Assembly (NCBI GenBank): GCA_003427395.1
Contig: BFEA01000155.1
Coordinates: 2,080,133-2,102,230 of the forward strand
DNA: 22,098 bases
Direction: 5' to 3'
DNA from: Chara braunii
Lineage: Eukaryota; Streptophyta; Charophyceae; Charales; Characeae
The notes under the pieces are model-generated. The model saw only the letters and a list, made by a program, of their open reading frames with translations. It searched no databases and was not told the DNA's origin. Position numbers and translations under genes: made by a program. Shown piece after piece: positions 18,476 through 22,098 of the stretch (the stretch's first letter is position 1; every line of letters starts with the position of its first letter).

Positions 18476-18698
18476 CTACCTTCTCAGTCTAAGTCTACTT
18501 CTGGATTCTCCTACGGGACTACTACAAGTATGAAGGATGGTTACGAACTGTGATGACATTGGAGACAGCGACATTGGGACTATAGGTTGAGGACTATTTG
18601 TGGGATCTGATTTCATCTTCTCTGGAGATGTACTTGACATTGTGAGACCGATATCTGAGACATTGTGGGGTACTGTATTCACAACATTTCGGGTTTTC

Positions 18699-18762
18699 NN
18701 CATCTNTGATATTTNAAGATACTATNTTTGGAANCATNGAGTTGACGTCATCTTCCCTCTCN
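18699..18762. other. Cluster of ambiguous bases
   Basis: Eight Ns occur singly or in a pair (18699, 18700, 18706, 18715, 18726, 18734, 18738, 18762). This suggests a low-quality consensus of several similar copies, as expected within a repeated LTR. Confidence 0.9.
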
Positions 18763-19017
18763 TCCTCCCTTCGTCTCTCTCCTCCCTCCATTCGTCTGTG
18801 GATGATCTCAGACCTTGGCCTTTCGTCTATGTCTAAGGCCAGGGCTTTCACACCCCTGATGAATGTTTGAGAGTGTTTCGATTGCAGTCCGAGTCAGGTC
18901 CGAGTCAGTCCAAGGTATCTCACTCGTCCACTGTATTTGTATCAACTCTGTATTATCTGGTCGGTTCTGGGAATCTGCGCCATACTTATGACTGTGTTTC
19001 ACGAGTATGCAACAGTT

Positions 19018-19029
19018 TGGTATCGGAGC
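19018..19029 (+). other. Primer binding site of the second element
   Basis: TGGTATCGGAGC, the same 12-mer as in the minus-strand element, three bases after a CA dinucleotide that would end the 5' LTR. Confidence 0.82.
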
Positions 19030-19238
19030 AGACCAGCATTGGATGAGTCACCATTAATTGATGGATTGATTGATTGATTGATTGATTATCTATACCTGCA
19101 CTCTGTTAGCATTACATCGCAAGTTGCAATTTTTTCTTTTTCTCTCGTACTTACATAGTAATTAGGTCATTGAATTACAGTTAGGTTTTGCGACTTTTCT
19201 CCATATCGCGCAATTAGGGAATTGCTAATTACGAGTAA

Positions 19239-19258
19239 CCTAATTAGCGCTAATTAGG
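19239..19258. repeat. Perfect 20-bp palindrome
   Basis: CCTAATTAGCGCTAATTAGG is its own reverse complement. It carries two TAATTA cores, the homeodomain/HD-Zip type site. Related AATTAGGG and CTAATTAC strings lie just upstream at 19212-19232. Confidence 0.9.
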
Positions 19259-19896
19259 GTTAGTCCTCACCTAATCTAAATGGCCTATCCAACCTATGCG
19301 AAGTAAGTGCCAGCCAGGCACCGCGCCAATCAAGGCAGATCGGTCCTGAGCACGTCCACATTCAAACTGCAACTTCACGGAACTCTCACTTTTTGCAAAT
19401 GCATCTTTTTGCGATTAAAGCTTGAATCTTTTCCAGCAAATTGTGTATCTTCCTGCAACCATTCATCTTCTACTTACTTAGTGACCTTGTGATGATGCTA
19501 AATTCTCCCGATTAAAATTTTGTGAAATTATTGAAGTTATGTTTAAATGTTTAAACTTGCTTAAACTTTATTCATTTTTATTTGAGCAAATTTAAATATT
19601 CTTGATTAAATATTTAACTTTTGCGAAATTAATTATTGCAAATTTAAATATTATTTAATCAAATATTTAATCTTTTGCCGAAATTAAATTTGATTAATTC
19701 ATATTTTCCCATTAAATTTTATTTTATTTCTTAAAATACGAAATTTCGTCGGGGGGGGGGGGATTTTTTCTGTTGATTAGTGTCAGACTTCGAGGTCAGG
19801 GAGAAAGGGACTGTCTGTGCATTGTTTGCCTCTCTGCCCCTCCTCCCGACCCTACCTTCTCTATCCTCCTCTCGGTACCACGGACGTCAGTCTCCG

Positions 19897-20064
19897 GCCA
19901 CGTCAGCATTGTGCGACATCAGCAGCAGGCCATGAACGCAGATTGCCACATCAGCCACGTGCCACCTCAGCGTGCCACGTCAGCCGAGTGCCCAGTCAGC
20001 AGCGGCCACCTCAGCAGTGCCACATCAGCAGGTGCCACCTCAGCGGTGACACATCAGCAGCAGA
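19897..20064 (+). repeat. Degenerate GCCACNTCAGC array
   Basis: About ten units of the form GCCAC(A/C/G)TCAGC(A/C) recur every 14-19 bases, ending about 15 bases before the first possible gag start. Some units contain CCACGTCA, whose complement TGACGTGG is a typical ACGT-core bZIP site. It may be simple slippage or a functional array. Confidence 0.7.
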
Positions 20065-20079
20065 CGAAGGCCAAAGTAC

Positions 20080-21912
20080 TTGATGCGCCGCAGCCAACGA
20101 CTGGCCGAGCGCGGATCCGCAGGAGCCAAGCCTCAACAGGGACCTAGGACCCCTCGGATTCCGCGCAGGCCATGCACGACCATGGCTGCTACCGCTGACG
20201 AGAATGCACAAGCCAGCCCCAAGAGGCCGGTTACCCCTCCTATCCCAGTTCAGCAGGCCGATGAACCGCTTCTAGCGTTTCTCAAACGGCTCCAGCTCTA
20301 CTCGGAGACCACGGCAGCTGAACTCAGCAAGTGGGAAGAGGAGGAAGCCCCCCGCCAGCAGGAAATTCAATGCCAGCTGGCAGAGGTAGAGGCAGCACGT
20401 CAGCAGGCCACAGCAGCCGCACGGTTGCAACAGCAGCAGGTCCAAGCAAGTCAACACCAAGCTCGTTACCAAGCCACGATGGACCTTGCACGCGACGAAG
20501 CCACGTACAGCAGGCTACTTCGACGACAGCATTTCCACGAAACCGAAGAACGACAAGAGCCGACCGAGGAAGAAAGTAACAAGGAAGGTACAGCAGTACT
20601 GATGGAGAATCTGCTGTACACGTGCAATTGGCAGCAACGTGAACTGCTGGCCATGCGGCAGGTCTTCATCCGCCATGAAACAACATTCAAGGCATTGGAC
20701 AAGAAGATCGCTACCCTGCAGGCCGAGATCGGCACACTACACGCCGCCAACAGCCAGCAGCAGACACTCAACGACCAGTTGCAGACCGATGTCAGCATGG
20801 GGTTGGCACAACTGTCGGCAGCTGCGTCAACGGGCAGTGCAGTGGTAGATTGCAGCCCAGCTTTGGCCGCGCAGGCCAAGCAACTCGAAGAGCGGATCAA
20901 CCACATGGTCGCATCCCTCGGCGACATCAGCAAGTTTGCTGAAGCATCGACAGCCAGCAATCAGCTGCAGACGCTCAGCGGCCGCATCGAACAACGACCG
21001 GCCGCTGCCGCCAAGGAATGGAAGATGCCGAACTTCAAGATCGAGAAGTTCGATGACTATCACAAGACCGATCTGCTGCAATGGTGGATGGCTTTCAACG
21101 CAGAGGCGGATGTACATCACACCCCCGCACATCGGCGGCTTGATGCACTCTACCTCCAACTCATCGGAGGGGCGCAGGCTTTCATGACACACATGGCTGT
21201 CACGTTGGAATGCACCATCGCCAACCTCCACACGAAGATTACATGGGAGGAATTCGAGAAGAAATGGAAGACCCGGTTTATGGTCAACAATGACAAACGA
21301 CATGCCATGAACAAGATCTTCCGCATATACCAAAGCCAACAAACATCACGGGAATGGCTGACGGAGTGGCAAAGACTCGTCGCCACCCCGGAGTTGAGCT
21401 TGCCATTCGACGCAATCCGGGCCGAATTTTTCGCTCGGTCATGCGACGCCTTGACAGCTGTTTTGGGCAGCGAATTCCAGTATGAGACCTTTGATGATAT
21501 GATATCAAAGGCAAGAGAGCTCATACAAGGTAACCGGTGGGCGGCCAACGAGACCCGCTAACAACCCGGTTACATAGAGAAAGGCAAAGGTCAACGGACG
21601 CCGCAAGTTGCAGCAGTCCAGCAAGGAACAAGTGAGGACCCCGCAGCTGAGTCTACATCAAGTGACGGAGATGTGGCGGCAGCGATACCACCGCAACGCT
21701 CAAGACCCTGAGGGGGAAAACAAAAGGTGAAACCAGCGTCGGCGGATGGAGCAGGACAGTCACCATGGACGAAGTTCGGTATTACCGAAGACATGTTCAA
21801 GTTGAGACAGAAATGGTCATGCTGTTTGTGGTGCAACGGCAGCAAACATGTCACAAGTGCCTGCCTCGACAAGGACAAGGAGAATGTCAAACGTCCGGGC
21901 TCAGGAAACTGA
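20080..21912 (+). pseudogene. gag: gag of the second retrotransposon, interrupted by two stops
   Basis: The first open part ends with TAA at 21559-21561 (493 residues). Met35 (20182, context ACCATGG) is the better start. Residues about 60-160 form a Gln/Ala/Glu-rich coiled coil. A retrotransposon Gag domain follows at about 320-480 (RLDALYLQLIGGAQAFM, WEEFEKKWKTRF, SREWLTEWQRLV, EFQYETFDDMISKAREL). The same frame continues past the TAA and a TGA at 21709-21711 into a zinc knuckle CLWCNGSKHVTSAC (CX2CX4HX4C, 21823-21864) and stops at 21910-21912. The TGA sits as CCC-TGA-GGG and is easily derived from CGA by CpG deamination. The copy is therefore probably decayed, unless the knuckle is made by readthrough. 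Gag forms the particle and binds the element RNA. Confidence 0.8.
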
Positions 21913-22098
21913 GCACCGCGGGAAGTGCAGCGACAACACTTCCTTGTCCGTCGGAGTCGGCTGCCTTGCTAGCAACCTCTCTCACATCCGGGGACACCGC
22001 GGTAGTCGCAAGTTCTCGCATTGAGTTTGAGAACTATGTTGTCGAGCTGGTCCCACCGTTGAACCAGCCCCTCCACGTGCAAGATTCAAGCGCATGCG
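21666..22098 (+). CDS. pol: Start of pol of the second element (-1 frame, partial)
   Basis: This frame, offset -1 from gag, is open from 21666 to the window end with no ATG needed. From about 21903 it reads as a plausible protein: SESAALLATSLTSGDTAVV, then RIEFENYVVELVPPLNQPLH. I recall similar linker wording before protease/RT in charophyte elements. The overlap with the knuckle-coding end of gag suggests either a -1 frameshift as in many Ty3/gypsy elements or a one-base indel in a decayed copy. No protease motif is reached. Confidence 0.5.

Larger units (their letters stand above)
19030..20079 (+). other. Leader of the second element
   Basis: It holds (GATT)n at 19063-19088, a perfect 20-bp palindrome at 19239-19258, a very AT-rich segment (19490-19745) with a two-copy repeat of period 52 (starting 19586 and 19638), a G run at 19750-19762 and the GCCACNTCAGC array. 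No gene is recognised. Confidence 0.65.
19018..22098 (+). mobile_element. 5' part of a second Ty3/gypsy retrotransposon
   Basis: A tRNA-iMet-type primer site (19018-19029) follows an LTR-like CA end at 19013-19014. A leader of about 1 kb, gag and the start of pol come next, and the element runs off the window. The leader length and layout match the minus-strand element, but the Gag is unrelated in sequence, so this is a different family. The 5' LTR must lie before 19015; its start was not found. Confidence 0.8.

Noticed and set aside
18860-18930. Minus-strand CGAAAC after repeated CTGACTCGGA strings
   Set aside because: CTGACTC breaks the core and no stem II forms.
20000-20064. CRISPR-like regular repeats
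   Set aside because: Units are short, degenerate and lack unique spacers of constant length; the context is a eukaryotic retrotransposon.

Overview
The window looks like nuclear DNA of a land-plant-related eukaryote, most likely a charophyte green alga. I recall the Gag of the large retrotransposon (start MVDTRSGKST, then a Lys/Glu-rich coiled coil) as typical of elements in the Chara braunii assembly; that is memory, not a search. Long repeat-filled introns, plant-type microsatellites and a plastid-type alpha/beta hydrolase fit this. Runs and single Ns show it is assembled contig sequence.

Layout. 1-281: possible last exon of an unidentified gene. 1162-1218: a hammerhead-ribozyme fold with one core substitution, next to an (AC)n tract. 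1387-3948: a spliced gene that no single open frame reveals; its exons encode a protein resembling Mediator subunit MED28. Its second intron (about 2.1 kb) holds a long polypyrimidine tract, tRNA-like sequences, two large inverted repeats and a tandem duplication. 3949-5345: microsatellites, no clear gene. 5346-7121: intact intronless alpha/beta hydrolase with a long N-terminal extension. 7122-8130: a T84 tract and small repeats.

8320-16878: a complete but degraded Ty3/gypsy LTR retrotransposon on the minus strand, with both LTRs, an initiator-Met-tRNA primer site, gag, protease, RT, RNase H, integrase and a C-terminal chromodomain-like region. It carries frameshifts, stops, a deletion in integrase and two substituted key residues. 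It landed in, and split, an older repeat family that carries hammerhead ribozymes: a foldback copy lies on its left (8131-8312), and a copy with an intact catalytic core lies on its right (17104-17233). 17250-18990: GC-rich repeats, a long (TC)n tract and scattered Ns.

19018-22098: the 5' part of a second, plus-strand Ty3/gypsy element: primer site, about 1 kb leader, gag with a CCHC zinc knuckle (interrupted by two stops), and the start of pol in another frame, running off the end.

The most interesting signal is the dispersed hammerhead-ribozyme repeat family (three loci, two beside dinucleotide tracts). Next are the hidden MED28-like gene and the arrays of short plant transcription-factor-like motifs in the untranslated leaders of both retrotransposons.
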